The notes under the pieces: model-generated | Database searches by the model: none | The model's input: only the letters and a program-made list of their open reading frames with translations | What the model was told of the DNA's origin: nothing | Shown here: positions 1-10,692 of the stretch, in pieces | How positions within the stretch are numbered: position 1 is the first letter of the stretch | Layout of the letters: each line of letters starts with the position of its first letter | Origin: Streptomyces sp. NBC_01689 | Lineage (GTDB): Bacteria; Actinomycetota; Actinomycetes; Streptomycetales; Streptomycetaceae | NCBI RefSeq assembly: GCF_036250675.1 | Contig: NZ_CP109592.1 | Coordinates: forward strand, 8,990,001-9,054,000 | DNA length: 64,000 nucleotides | Direction of reading: 5' to 3' | Made by a program: the position numbers and the translations under genes

Positions 1-1284
1 TGCGGTGAGCGTGAAGCTCTGCGCGGACGAACCGTCGCAGGCGCGCTGGGTGAGCTGCACGCTGTTGGTGGCGGCGCTCGCCGCCGTCAGGCACTTCCCG
101 CTGTGCCGGGCGCTGAAGTGGTAGCGCCCGGTGCTCTCCTTGACGGGCAGCCACTGCTGGTTCTGCCCGCCGCTGTAACTCCACAGCTGCAACGGCGCGT
201 TGTCGGCGGTCGAGACGCCGGTCACGTCGATGACCTGCTGCGGGTTGGCGCGGATGCCCGCCTGCCGGTAGCCGCTGTCGGTCGAGCGGAACTGGAACTG
301 CTGGGCCTGGGTGCCGTTGCAGGCGTACTGCTGGATCGCGGTCCCGTTCGCCGTGGCCGCCGCGCGCGCGTCCACACACGTGCCGTTCCCGGCGTTGGTC
401 AGCGAGTACCAGGTGGTCTCGGAGATCGAGTCGGCCGGCGGGGTCGTGCCGCCCGCCCCGCCCAGCCACTTGAGGCCGTCCAGCACGAACCGGTTCTGCG
501 TCTCACTCGCGAACGTCGACGACAGACGGGTGTTGGTCGAGTAGTCCATCGCGTTGTGACCGAAGTTCGCGTACAGCATCTTGTACTTCGTGTTGGTCCA
601 CAGGATCGGGTAGTAGCCGCTGTACCAGCTCTGGTTGGGGTCCGTGCCCAGCGGGAAGCTGCTGGGGTCGACGGACGCCAGGATCTTGATGTCCGGGTTC
701 TGCCGCAGGTCGTTGGACCAGCTGTACCACTCGCTGACCGCCGAGGTGAACGTGGCCGGCAGGTTCTTGGTGGCGGGGTGCGTACGGTCCTCGACCTTCA
801 GGACCGCCGTGGTCGGACCCCAGGTGTTCGACTGGAAGTTCCCGCTGCCGAGGAACTGGTTGTGGTACCAGGGCCAGTCCGAGGCACTGGTCGTGAAGGC
901 CGAGACGTGGAAGCCCATCCAGGCGCCCCCGTTCCGCATGTACTGCTCGAAGCCGCTCCGCTGGGCGGACGTCTGCGGCAGGTCGTCCAGGAACAGCACG
1001 ACCTGGTAGGTGTTGACGCCGCCGTTGCTGAGCAGGTCCCAGTTGGTGCTGGCCGTGTAGGTGAAGCCGTTGGCGGCGGCCTGCTTGGGGAACCAGTCGT
1101 TCGCTTCCTTGTCGAAGTCGATGTGCGCCGCGTCCCAGGTGCCGCTGTAGAGCGCGAGCACCTTGAACGGGGCCGCCGTCGTGCTCGCCTGCGCGGCGGG
1201 TGGTGCCGCCACGGCGAGCAGCGTCGCCAGCAGCAGCAGCACCCGCAGGATCGCGCGCTTCGGTCGGAATCCGGTGGTGTGCAT
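1..1284 (-). CDS. Secreted ThuA-domain protein with C-terminal ricin-type lectin domain (partial, runs off left edge)
   Basis: Reads leftward from ATG at 1284 and leaves the window before a stop, so 428 N-terminal residues are visible. Residues 1-33 are a signal peptide (basic start MHTTGFRPKR, then a Leu/Ala core). Residues about 38-275 match ThuA, a glutamine-amidotransferase-like fold seen in trehalose-utilisation and carbohydrate-associated proteins; its reaction is not established. The tail from about 290 is a CBM13 ricin-B lectin repeat with QQ-W/F and GKCLTAA motifs. It begins 27 bases after the stop of the next gene upstream, so it is the third member of a chitinase operon. Secretion and polysaccharide binding are well supported; catalytic activity is inference. 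Confidence 0.85.
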   Translation of the reverse strand, partial: MHTTGFRPKRAILRVLLLLATLLAVAAPPAAQASTTAAPFKVLALYSGTWDAAHIDFDKEANDWFPKQAAANGFTYTASTNWDLLSNGGVNTYQVVLFLDDLPQTSAQRSGFEQYMRNGGAWMGFHVSAFTTSASDWPWYHNQFLGSGNFQSNTWGPTTAVLKVEDRTHPATKNLPATFTSAVSEWYSWSNDLRQNPDIKILASVDPSSFPLGTDPNQSWYSGYYPILWTNTKYKMLYANFGHNAMDYSTNTRLSSTFASETQNRFVLDGLKWLGGAGGTTPPADSISETTWYSLTNAGNGTCVDARAAATANGTAIQQYACNGTQAQQFQFRSTDSGYRQAGIRANPQQVIDVTGVSTADNAPLQLWSYSGGQNQQWLPVKESTGRYHFSARHSGKCLTAASAATNSVQLTQRACDGSSAQSFTLTA

Positions 1285-1310
1285 CGGCTGATCGGTCCTC
1301 TCCGGTCGGG

Positions 1311-3536
<2,226 letters not shown>

Positions 3537-3571
3537 GGAGCTCTCCTGCGGTGGTGGGGGGTCGGGGCGGG

Positions 3572-4954
3572 TCAGCCGGTGTACTTGGCGAGGACGCGGG
3601 TGTAGTCCCAGTCCTGCTGGCCCACTCCGGAGCAGCTGTCGGCGACGCCGCTCGTGCAGGGGCGGTCGCGGTTGACCGACCAGAAGGTGAGCCGCGCCAG
3701 GTGGTGCTGCTGGGCGTAGCCGAGGATGGTCTGGAAGTCCGCGACGGTGACCGTCTCGTTCTGGTCGGTGATGCCGTTCATGGAGGAGATGCCCATGTCC
3801 CGGTACGCCTGGTCGTCGCTGTAGCCGTAGGCGTTCTTGAGGGCGGTCTTGAGGCCCTCGGCGGCCCGCTGGGTGAGCGTGCCCATGTTCTGACCGGCGC
3901 CGCCGAAGTCGAACGGCATGATCGTCCAGCTGTCGACGGTCAGACCGGACGACGCGGCCCGGTTGATGAGGCTCGTGTCGGGGCCGTTCTGCCCGGTGCC
4001 GATGGTGACGTACAGCTTGATACCGGGGTTGTTGGCCTTGACGGTCTTGAGGGCGTCCACGGTGCGCTGCTGGACCGTCGGGTTGCTGTAGGCGTCGGCT
4101 TCGATGTCGATGTCGATGGCCTTGAGTCCGTAGGCGTTGATGACCTTCTGGTAGGCGGACGCCAGCTCTCCGGCGCTCGAGCAGGAGCTCTCCAGCTTGT
4201 TGCCGCTGTAGCCGCCGAACGACGGGATGATGTCGCCGCCGGCCGCTCGTACGGTGTTGACCGTCTGCTGGTCGACGCCGCCGGTCAACGCACGGCTGCC
4301 GTCCCACTGCGGGTTGCAGTAGCCGTTGCTGAGCACGAAGGCCAGCGTGAACCACTTGACGCCCGTGGCGTTCATGACGGTGGTGGGGTTCGGCGGGCTG
4401 CCCCAGCCGTTGTAGAGGTACGGGGCGACGGCCATCGGCGCGCTGGGATTGGTGCCGCCGCCACCCGCGGCGGGGGCGGTCCACTTCTGGTTGGCGCCGC
4501 CCGTGCAGGTCCAGATCTGGATCGGGGAGCCGTTCGCGGAGGTGTTGCCCGTGACGTCGGCGCACTTGTTGGCCTGCGGGTTGACGAGGTCGCGGGCCGC
4601 GGAGACCGTCCACTTCTGGTTCGCGCCCCCCGAGCAGTCCCACAGCTGGAGCCGGGCGCCGTCGGCGGTCGAGTTGCCGGTGACGTCGAGGCACTTGCCG
4701 AGGGCTCGTACCGTCCCGTCCGAGCCGACCGTCCACTGCTGGGCGGCTGTGCCGTTGCAGTCGTAGAGCTGTACGGCCGTGCCGTTGGCGGAGTTCGCCC
4801 CGGCCACGTCGAGGCACTTGCCCGCGAGGCCCGTGATGGTGCCGGTGGCGGCGGAGGCGGGCGCCGCGCTCAGGGCACCGACCGAGAGCGCGAGCAGCGA
4901 GGTGGTGAGCGCGGCGCGCAACACGGTGGAACGGGTGAGGGGTTGGCTGGTCAT
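3572..4954 (-). CDS. Secreted GH18 chitinase with N-terminal ricin-B (CBM13) domain
   Basis: 460 aa. Signal peptide at residues 1-36 ending APASAA. Residues 37-160 hold a CBM13 trefoil with three repeats (GKCLDVAG, GKCLDVTG, NKCADVTG, each with a Q-K/Q-W motif). A short Gly linker leads to a GH18 barrel at about 172-460. The diagnostic DIDIE motif is residues 281-285, with Glu285 as the acid/base. 'FDFGGAGQN' and 'TFWSVNRD' near the end are also GH18-like. Its role is hydrolysis of chitin outside the cell. It is the first gene of a three-gene operon, behind a promoter with a chitinase-type regulatory repeat at 5049-5077. The assignment is firm; endo versus exo mode cannot be read from sequence. 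Confidence 0.95.
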   Translation of the reverse strand: MTSQPLTRSTVLRAALTTSLLALSVGALSAAPASAATGTITGLAGKCLDVAGANSANGTAVQLYDCNGTAAQQWTVGSDGTVRALGKCLDVTGNSTADGARLQLWDCSGGANQKWTVSAARDLVNPQANKCADVTGNTSANGSPIQIWTCTGGANQKWTAPAAGGGGTNPSAPMAVAPYLYNGWGSPPNPTTVMNATGVKWFTLAFVLSNGYCNPQWDGSRALTGGVDQQTVNTVRAAGGDIIPSFGGYSGNKLESSCSSAGELASAYQKVINAYGLKAIDIDIEADAYSNPTVQQRTVDALKTVKANNPGIKLYVTIGTGQNGPDTSLINRAASSGLTVDSWTIMPFDFGGAGQNMGTLTQRAAEGLKTALKNAYGYSDDQAYRDMGISSMNGITDQNETVTVADFQTILGYAQQHHLARLTFWSVNRDRPCTSGVADSCSGVGQQDWDYTRVLAKYTG

Positions 4955-5010
4955 CTGGGGGGATCACAGCCCTTCATGTGAGGCTGATGGTGGGGGAGAG
5001 TTCACGTTCT

Positions 5011-5029
5011 TGAATGACAGGTGCATTCA
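5011..5029. repeat. Inverted repeat in chitinase 5' leader
   Basis: TGAATG and CATTCA form perfect 6-bp arms around 7 bases, about 20 bases downstream of the predicted -10 element. It could be a second operator or a leader hairpin; no protein is implicated. Confidence 0.4.
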
Positions 5030-5048
5030 TGGAGCCGTGGTGATCGGG

Positions 5049-5077
5049 AACTTAAAGGTCTGAACCAAAGTCGTCAA
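5049..5077 (-). promoter_or_regulatory. Chitinase operon promoter with DasR/chitin-type operator in the spacer
   Basis: Reading leftward, TTGACG (5077-5072), a 17-base spacer and TAAGTT (5054-5049) form a vegetative-type promoter about 95 bases before the chitinase start. The spacer contains TGGTTCAGACCT, one base different from the 12-bp direct-repeat unit TGGTCCAGACCT known from Streptomyces chitinase promoters, and also resembling the DasR dre site. Only one copy is seen. Regulation by N-acetylglucosamine through DasR is an inference from the motif and the gene served. Confidence 0.7.
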
Positions 5078-5967
5078 GAGATGAAGCAAAGGAGTCTGTG
5101 AATTGGCTTCGATGCAGGAGGAGTTGAACGGGTCGGAGCCCGGCGGCGACTGTTGGGAGTCGGGACTCCGGCCGTCCGGGGCCCCGGCGCGGTCACGTCC
5201 CCGAACGGCGGTTCAGCGCCTGGTGTCCGTGGACCACAAGGACCCATGTGGTGACCCGCGCCTTCTGGCCTCCCGTTCGAGGGACGTGGTGGTGGTCGCG
5301 GACGCGGCCACGGACGACGGGGGTGGCCGCGTTCACCGGTGGTCGGGCGGGCCGGAGACCCGTGGTGGAGGGCGGGGTGCGTTCGAACGGGTTCGGAAGG
5401 GTGCGGTGGGCACGTGTACACGCTGTTCATGCGTGCGGCACGTTTCGAACAGTCGCTCTCTTTTGCCGTCTTTCGGGTGGCGCACGACCGGCCCAATGGC
5501 CGTAACGATTCTGCGCTCCTGCCCCTGAGCTGGCCTTTTTCCGTCACTCGATCCGAATGGCTCTTTCGTTCGAATCGCGTCGCGTGGCGAGGTGATCTTG
5601 ATCCGATCTACAGTCGTGCCGCTCGCTCAAGATCACTCCCCTTCGAGGCGTGTGTGACCCACGAATTCCCTCGCACCGAAGCTCCCTCGGCGATCCCGTC
5701 GGCGGCTCGGCGCGTCCTGGTCACCCGGTCGACGGCTGAGGGCGCGTACCGCTGACCGCGTCCGGTGCCGGACCGGCCTGAGGGTCGGCCGCGCCGGTGC
5801 GGCCGGAGCTCCCTGCCGTGCGGCGCCGCGCCGTGACGGCGTCGCTCCGCCGGTGACGGCCGTCGCCGCCTCGACCTCCTGCCCCCTCTTCCCTCGAAGT
5901 CCCCTTCCCGCAGCTCTCGTTGTCCTCGTCTCCGCCACCGCCGCCGGTGGTGTCGAAAGGAATCTCC
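5078..5967. other. Long intergenic region between divergent chitinase operon and ACP cluster
   Basis: About 890 bases without a convincing gene. Short open frames here lack codon bias, a ribosome site or a recognisable protein. The clearest element is the inverted repeat at 5592-5636. The DNA from 5440 to 5640 is less GC-rich than its surroundings, as expected of a promoter zone for the rightward acyl-carrier cluster. Confidence 0.6.
5592..5636. repeat. Perfect 10-bp inverted repeat with 25-base spacer
   Basis: GTGATCTTGA (5592-5601) and TCAAGATCAC (5627-5636) are exact reverse complements. There is no T-tract, so a terminator is unlikely; paired operator half-sites or a leader structure upstream of the ACP gene fit better. 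Confidence 0.55.
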
Positions 5968-6216
5968 ATGTCCCCTGTCCAGGCCGCCGTCACCGCCGTC
6001 CTGACCCAGAAGTTCGAGGTCCGCCCTGAGAGCATCCATCCGGACGCCACCCTGGAGAGCTTCGACCTCGACTCCCTGGCGCTCGCCGAATTCGCCCTCG
6101 TCCTCCAGCAGCGGCTGGGCATCCGGGTGGAGGAGGACGAGGCGGCCGCGCACAGCACCGTGGGCGGGCTCGTCGCCGCACTGAACGCCAAGCGAGCCCG
6201 TGAGGGCCACGCATGA
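5968..6216 (+). CDS. Acyl carrier protein
   Basis: 82 aa. The start is ATG 5968, preceded by AAAGGA at a good distance; an upstream in-frame ATG would add a Pro-rich stretch without a ribosome site. The phosphopantetheine site is Ser36 in FDLDSLALAEF, matching the usual DSL motif at the start of helix 2. Length and acidic helices are normal for a stand-alone ACP. It carries an acyl or polyketide-like chain as a thioester for the KAS III-like and P450 enzymes that follow. The stop overlaps the start of a broken ketosynthase gene (ATGA), so the genes were once translationally coupled. Confidence 0.9.
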   Translation: MSPVQAAVTAVLTQKFEVRPESIHPDATLESFDLDSLALAEFALVLQQRLGIRVEEDEAAAHSTVGGLVAALNAKRAREGHA

Positions 6217-6472
6217 CGTCCCGTCAGAGAGAGGTTCCGATCACCGGCCGGGGGCTGATCACCCCGGCCGGTGTCGGCCGGGAGGCGACCCGGAAGGGGA
6301 TCCCGCGAGGTCGCTCCACCGCGCCGACCGGCCCCGAACTCAAGGACCCCGGCGCGTCCACGTCGCGCTGAGCCGGTCCTCCGGGATCGACGGGCATGAC
6401 GTCGTACCGGCCCGCACCGAGGGCCGACTGCCGCTTTTCACCGAGGCCCGATCGGAGGACCGTATTCGATGA
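6213..6472 (+). pseudogene. Decayed beta-ketoacyl-ACP synthase (N-terminal remnant, frameshifted and truncated)
   Basis: The frame starting at ATG 6213 reads VPITGRGLITPAGVGREAT and then TAPTGPELKD, the N-terminal strand and loop of a KAS I/II (FabF-like) enzyme, and stops after 52 codons. The next frame then continues with VHVALSRSSGIDGHD and RLPLFTEARSED, which align with the following segment of the same family (the V-x-C-x-V-P-G-F-D and F-T-x-x-A-x-x-A stretch). One frameshift near 6340-6360 and loss of everything after about residue 85, including the Cys-His-His active site, make this a dead gene. Its end coincides with the start of the next gene, so a deletion probably joined the two. 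Confidence 0.7.
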
Positions 6473-7464
6473 CCGTGCACAGCAGCATCGTCCACGTGAC
6501 CGTCCACATCCCGGAGGGACGGCAGAGCGTGGCCGCCGTGGAGGACCGGTTCCGGGCGGCCAGCCCCACGATCCCGTTGTCCCGGGGAGTGCTCCAGCGC
6601 ATGTACGGGCTGGCCGAGCGCACCGTGGCCCCGGACCACGAACAGCCCTCCGACCTGGCAGTCCGCGCGGCGCAGCGGCTGCTCGCGGACACGGACACCG
6701 ATCCGGCCGACTTCGACCTGCTCCTCTACGCGGGCATCCTCGCCGACATGGAGGAGCCCGCCACCGCCCATGTCGTCGCCGACAAACTGGGTCTCGGGTG
6801 TCCCGTGCTCGACCTGAAGAACGCCTGCAACGGCGTCCTCAACGCCCTGGAGGTCGCCGACGCGTTCATCCGGGGCGGCCGGTACCGCAGGGTGCTGGTG
6901 ACCACCGCCGAGGTCAGCACTCGCGAGAGTCGCTGGGAGGTCGACGACCCGGCGGAGGTCCTGACCGCGCTGCCGAGCCTCAGCACCGGCGACATGGGCT
7001 CCGCCCTGCTGGTGGCGGCGAGCGACCGGCCCGGCATCCTCGGCACGCGCTTCTTCGCCAACTCCTGGGGCTGGCGGGCCGCGACGCTGCCCAACCCTTA
7101 CGCGCAGCACCGCACTCTCGGCCGACTCCGCATCGACTCCGCCCAGTTGGTCGACTCGTTCGAGGGACTGCCCGCCAAGGTGCGCGGGGCGCTGGAGGAG
7201 TTCGGGGTCGAGAGCGCCGATCTCGACCTCGTCTGCGTGCACCAGCCCTCGGTGCCGTTCACCCGGGTCGTCTGCGCATGGGTGGGAGTGGACCCCGGCC
7301 GGATCCTCGCCACCTTCCCCGCCCACGGCAACGTGGCGACCAACACCATCCCGCTCCAGCTGGCCACCGCACTGGAGAGCGGCCGCCTGCGACGCGGCGA
7401 TCTGGTGGGCATGTTCGGCTTCGCGAGCGGGGCCAGCGCGGGAGTGGTCCTCTGCCGATGGTGA
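6469..7464 (+). CDS. Beta-ketoacyl-ACP synthase III-like (thiolase-fold) enzyme
   Basis: 331 aa, ATG 6469 with CGGAGGA just upstream. It has the thiolase/KAS III fold: catalytic Cys120 in LKNACNGVLNAL, His258 in VHQPS (HQAN in typical FabH) and Asn288 in AHGNVATNTIPL. All three catalytic residues are present. The variant His and Asn motifs suggest a specialised enzyme of secondary metabolism, for example starter-unit condensation or acyl transfer, rather than housekeeping FabH. It likely works with the ACP at 5968. It overlaps the end of the decayed ketosynthase by four bases. Product unknown. Confidence 0.88.
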   Translation: MTVHSSIVHVTVHIPEGRQSVAAVEDRFRAASPTIPLSRGVLQRMYGLAERTVAPDHEQPSDLAVRAAQRLLADTDTDPADFDLLLYAGILADMEEPATAHVVADKLGLGCPVLDLKNACNGVLNALEVADAFIRGGRYRRVLVTTAEVSTRESRWEVDDPAEVLTALPSLSTGDMGSALLVAASDRPGILGTRFFANSWGWRAATLPNPYAQHRTLGRLRIDSAQLVDSFEGLPAKVRGALEEFGVESADLDLVCVHQPSVPFTRVVCAWVGVDPGRILATFPAHGNVATNTIPLQLATALESGRLRRGDLVGMFGFASGASAGVVLCRW

Positions 7465-7603
7465 GACGACGGCACCGCGACACACCGCACGCGTCCGGGC
7501 GCACCGCGTCCACCGGTGCGCGCCGTGACCACCGGCGTACTCCGGCCGCCGCCGGAATCCCCACGTCCTCCGACTCCGTACGAACCATGGGAAGGGCATG
7601 CTC

Positions 7604-8218
7604 ATGAAGCGGTCACCCCTGGACGGCCGGGCGCCCGGTGCGCCCCGCGTCCCGCCCCTCCCGCCGTCCGAGTGGCCCGCTCCGCTCCGCGCCCTCCTGG
7701 CGGACTCCCAGAAGGACGGTGCCGGCCGGGTCAACCTCTTCGGCACCCTCGCCCATCACCCCGCCCTGGCCCACGCGTGGCTCTCCCTCGCCCGGGTGCT
7801 CACCCACGAGGGCACGCTGGGCGACCGCCGACGCGAGCTGGTCGTCCTGCGCACCGCCCACCGGCTCGGCGGGACCTTCGTCCACGAGCGTCACCGCACG
7901 CAGGCGGCACGGGCCGGACTGACGACGGGGGAGATCAGGGCCGTCGCGGCGGACCAGGACACCCATCCCTGGCCGGAGGAGGAGCTCGCCCTGCTGGAGA
8001 CCTGCGACCTGCTCGCCGCCAACACCGCAGTACCAGAAGCTCTTTGGCAGCGGCTCACGCGCTTCCTGGGTCCGGAGCAACTGGTCGAGCTGCTGATCCT
8101 CGCCGGACAGACCGCCGCCATGTGCACCACCCTCGGCGTCCTTGGCACCCCCGCCGACGACACCGGTACCGGACGCCCGTGCCGCGGCGGTGCCCTCACC
8201 CTCAGGGACACCCCATGA
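7604..8218 (+). CDS. Carboxymuconolactone decarboxylase / AhpD-like protein
   Basis: 204 aa from ATG 7604; another ATG at 7598 sits too close to the GGAAGGG ribosome site. Residues about 50-105 show the CMD family pattern: LFGTLAHHP, a helix ending RRRELVVLRTAHRLGG, then HERHRTQAARAGLT, which aligns with the E-x-x-x-H-x-x-x-A-x-x-AG-L-T signature. The CxxC redox pair of peroxidase-type AhpD is absent, so a decarboxylase, isomerase or proton-relay role is more likely than peroxidase. It lies between the KAS III-like and P450 genes (25 bases before the latter), pointing to a tailoring role. Substrate unknown. Confidence 0.8.
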   Translation: MKRSPLDGRAPGAPRVPPLPPSEWPAPLRALLADSQKDGAGRVNLFGTLAHHPALAHAWLSLARVLTHEGTLGDRRRELVVLRTAHRLGGTFVHERHRTQAARAGLTTGEIRAVAADQDTHPWPEEELALLETCDLLAANTAVPEALWQRLTRFLGPEQLVELLILAGQTAAMCTTLGVLGTPADDTGTGRPCRGGALTLRDTP

Positions 8219-8243
8219 CCCCGACCAGGAGCCGGACCCGACC

Positions 8244-9488
8244 ATGACCACCACCGCACCCGCACCCGTACCCGTACCCGTACCCGCACCCGCATCCGCT
8301 CTCGACCTCCCCGCCCCGTACGGAAGGTGTCCGTTCGACCCGCCCCCGGCCTACACGGCCGCCGCCCGGGACGCCGCCGTCACCCGTGCCCTTCTGCCGA
8401 ACGGCGCCAGGTGCTGGCTGGTCACCGGCCACGAGGAGGTGCGCGCCGTTCTCTCCGACCCCCGCTTCAGCGCCGACGCGCGCGCCCCCGGCTTCCCGTT
8501 CCTCTCCGCCGGGCAGCGAGAACTGGCGACCGCGAAGCCCAGCTTCATCCGCATGGACGACCCCGAACACGCCCGTCTGCGCCGCATGGTGACCAAGGAC
8601 TTCCTGGTCAAGCGCATCGAGGAACTGCGTCCCGCGATCCAGCGCATCGTCGACGGGGCCGTGGACCGCATGACCGCCGGACGCGCCTCGGCCGACCTCG
8701 TCGCCGACTTCGCCCTGCCCGTCCCCTCGTCGGTCATCTGTCTGATGCTGGGAGTGCCCTACGAGGATCACGAACTGTTCCAGTCCCTCAGCCGCACCCT
8801 GCTCGACACCCGGACGAGCCGCCGGCGCGCCGAGCAGGCGCACGCCCAACTCAATAAGTACCTGGTCGAGTTGGCCCACAGGAAACGTCTCCGTCCGGCG
8901 GACGACATCCTCAGCCGCCTGGTGGTACGTGACGACCTCACGCCCCAGGAGACGGCGTCCCTCGGATTCCTGCTGCTCGTCACCGGTCACGAGAGCACCG
9001 CGAACATGGCGGCCATCAGTGTGCTCGCGCTGCTGCGCGACCCGGGGCAGGCCGCGCTCCTGCGCGAGAATCCGGAGCGCGTCCGCGGGGCCGTCGAGGA
9101 GCTCCTGCGCCACCTCACCATCATTCATCTCGGCCTGGGCCGTGCGGCGACGCGCTCCGTCGAGGTGGGCGGGGTCACGATCGAGGCGGGTGACGGCGTG
9201 ATCTGCATGCTGTCCACCGCCAACCGTGACCCGGCGGTGTTCGCGACCGAGGGCGGCACCTGCCCCTCGGAGTTCGACGTGACCCGGGACGCGCGGCGGC
9301 ACCTGGCCTTCGGGCACGGAGTCCACCAGTGCCTGGGCCAGACGCTGGCGAGGGTCGAGCTCCAGATCATCCTCGCCACGCTGCTCCGGCGCCTGCCCGG
9401 ACTGCGGCAGGCCGCACCGGCGGAGGAACTCCTCTACCACCGGGACGCGATTGTCTACGGACCGCGCTCGTTGCCGGTGACCTGGTAA
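8244..9488 (+). CDS. Cytochrome P450
   Basis: 414 aa, ATG 8244 with CAGGAG upstream. Soluble actinobacterial P450 (CYP105-like in general pattern): I-helix LLVTGHESTAN at about 245-252, K-helix EELLR, and heme loop FGHGVHQCLGQ with axial ligand Cys363. The usual acidic I-helix residue is present as Glu in GHEST. The N-terminus has a Pro-Ala/Val repeat made by a hexanucleotide repeat, not a membrane anchor. It probably hydroxylates or epoxidises the ACP-bound or released product of this cluster, using ferredoxin partners encoded elsewhere. Confidence 0.95.
   Translation: MTTTAPAPVPVPVPAPASALDLPAPYGRCPFDPPPAYTAAARDAAVTRALLPNGARCWLVTGHEEVRAVLSDPRFSADARAPGFPFLSAGQRELATAKPSFIRMDDPEHARLRRMVTKDFLVKRIEELRPAIQRIVDGAVDRMTAGRASADLVADFALPVPSSVICLMLGVPYEDHELFQSLSRTLLDTRTSRRRAEQAHAQLNKYLVELAHRKRLRPADDILSRLVVRDDLTPQETASLGFLLLVTGHESTANMAAISVLALLRDPGQAALLRENPERVRGAVEELLRHLTIIHLGLGRAATRSVEVGGVTIEAGDGVICMLSTANRDPAVFATEGGTCPSEFDVTRDARRHLAFGHGVHQCLGQTLARVELQIILATLLRRLPGLRQAAPAEELLYHRDAIVYGPRSLPVTW
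8255..8296 (+). repeat. Hexanucleotide repeat inside P450 N-terminus
   Basis: About six copies of a CCCGTA/CCCGCA unit encode Pro-Ala and Pro-Val pairs ahead of the conserved P450 domain. Such a tract can vary in copy number without breaking frame. Confidence 0.7.
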
Positions 9489-9520
9489 CGGTCGGGGCGC
9501 GTACCGGGGGAGAGACCCCG

Positions 9521-9568
9521 CTCGGTGCCCTCGGTGCCCTCGGTGTCTTGGTGCCCTCGGTGTCTTGG
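9521..9568 (+). repeat. Short tandem repeat (9-bp units) after P450 gene
   Basis: Five to six degenerate copies of CTCGGTGCC / CTCGGTGTC occupy the gap between two convergent genes. Nothing else is seen there. Confidence 0.6.
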
Positions 9569-9611
9569 TGAGCCCGTCGACTCCCCTCCGGTGGTGGCCA
9601 GGGGCCGCGCG

Positions 9612-10571
9612 TCAGCGTGGGTGTGAGGAGACCGCTCCCTTGGGCTCGGGGCGCGGCCGGTCTCCGAGCCGGCCGCCCGCTGAACCGTGCCCGGGCGCGC
9701 CGTCGGTCCGGCTCTCCAGCGCGTGCAGGACCGCCACCATGTCCTCGCCGCCGTGGCCTTGGGCGACCGTCTCGCCGAAGAGCGTGTGGCAGATGTCGAG
9801 GAGCGGGGAGGCCAGACCGGCCTGCCGGGCGGCCTCGGCGATCAGCCGGTTGTTCTTGAGGACGTCCGTGGCCGCGGCCTGGACGGCGAAGTCCCGGGCG
9901 AGCAGCTTCGGTGCCTTGACGCGCGACACGGCGCTGGCCATCGGGCCCGCGTCCAGGACGTTCCGGAGCAGGCGTTGGTCGAGCCCGTGCCGGTCGGCGA
10001 AGTGGAAGGCCTCGGTCAGACCGGTGACCAGGGTGATCAGGAACAGGTTCACCGAGAACTTCATCAGCAGCGCGTCGGGGACGGAGCCGCAGTCGAACTG
10101 CTCGCGGCACAGGGGCGCGAGCAGTGGGCGCACGGCCGTCACGTCCTCGTCGTCACCGGCCAGCATGACCACCAACTGCCCCTGCTCCGCGGGGACCCGG
10201 GAGCCGGACACCGGGGCCTCGACGTACCGTCCGCCCGCGGACCTGATGTCGTCCCGCAGGCCCGCCGAGTACTGCGGTGACACCGTGCCCATGTGCACGA
10301 CGGTGTGCCCGGCGACGCGCGCGGCGAAGTCGGCCGTCCCGCGCGCCAGTACCGCGTCGACGGCGGTCTCGTCGGCCAGCATGAGGATGACGGTGTCGGC
10401 CCGGTCGAACACCTCACCGGGACCTGCCGCGACCTCGGCGCCGGCCGAGCGCAGGGGATCGCAGGCGGCCGCGGTGCGGTTCCAGACGACGAGAGGGGTC
10501 CCCGCGCGGGCGAGGTTGAGCGCCATCGGCTGTCCCATGACCCCGAGGCCGACGAATCCCGTGTACACCAT
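9612..10571 (-). CDS. NAD(P)-dependent beta-hydroxyacid dehydrogenase (3-hydroxyisobutyrate dehydrogenase-like)
   Basis: 319 aa. An N-terminal Rossmann domain starts [16 protein letters not shown] (residues 5-20) and continues VVWNRT. The substrate-binding signature [15 protein letters not shown] sits near residue 120, and [12 protein letters not shown], near 170, aligns with the K-x-x-x-N catalytic segment of the family (Lys and Asn present). The last 30 residues are Pro/Arg-rich and not conserved. It would oxidise or reduce a small beta-hydroxyacid or related substrate. It is transcribed divergently from a TetR gene, with two identical palindromes between them, so that repressor probably controls it. 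Confidence 0.88.
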   Translation of the reverse strand: MVYTGFVGLGVMGQPMALNLARAGTPLVVWNRTAAACDPLRSAGAEVAAGPGEVFDRADTVILMLADETAVDAVLARGTADFAARVAGHTVVHMGTVSPQYSAGLRDDIRSAGGRYVEAPVSGSRVPAEQGQLVVMLAGDDEDVTAVRPLLAPLCREQFDCGSVPDALLMKFSVNLFLITLVTGLTEAFHFADRHGLDQRLLRNVLDAGPMASAVSRVKAPKLLARDFAVQAAATDVLKNNRLIAEAARQAGLASPLLDICHTLFGETVAQGHGGEDMVAVLHALESRTDGAPGHGSAGGRLGDRPRPEPKGAVSSHPR

Positions 10572-10692
10572 GCGTCACCGCTTCCGTTCCACCGCGCAGG
10601 GGCCGCCGCGGGCGCCGAGCCGCCGTGGGCGTCGTCGGGCCGCCGCGGGCGCCGAGCCGGCCGACACCTCGGCGCACCGTCGGCGTCAAGGA

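Noticed and set aside
5103..5528. Rightward frame of 141 codons between chitinase and ACP genes
   Set aside because: No ribosome site, mixed third-position use and no recognisable domain.
8202..9440. Leftward 412-codon frame opposite the P450 gene
   Set aside because: Antisense to a P450 with all motifs present.
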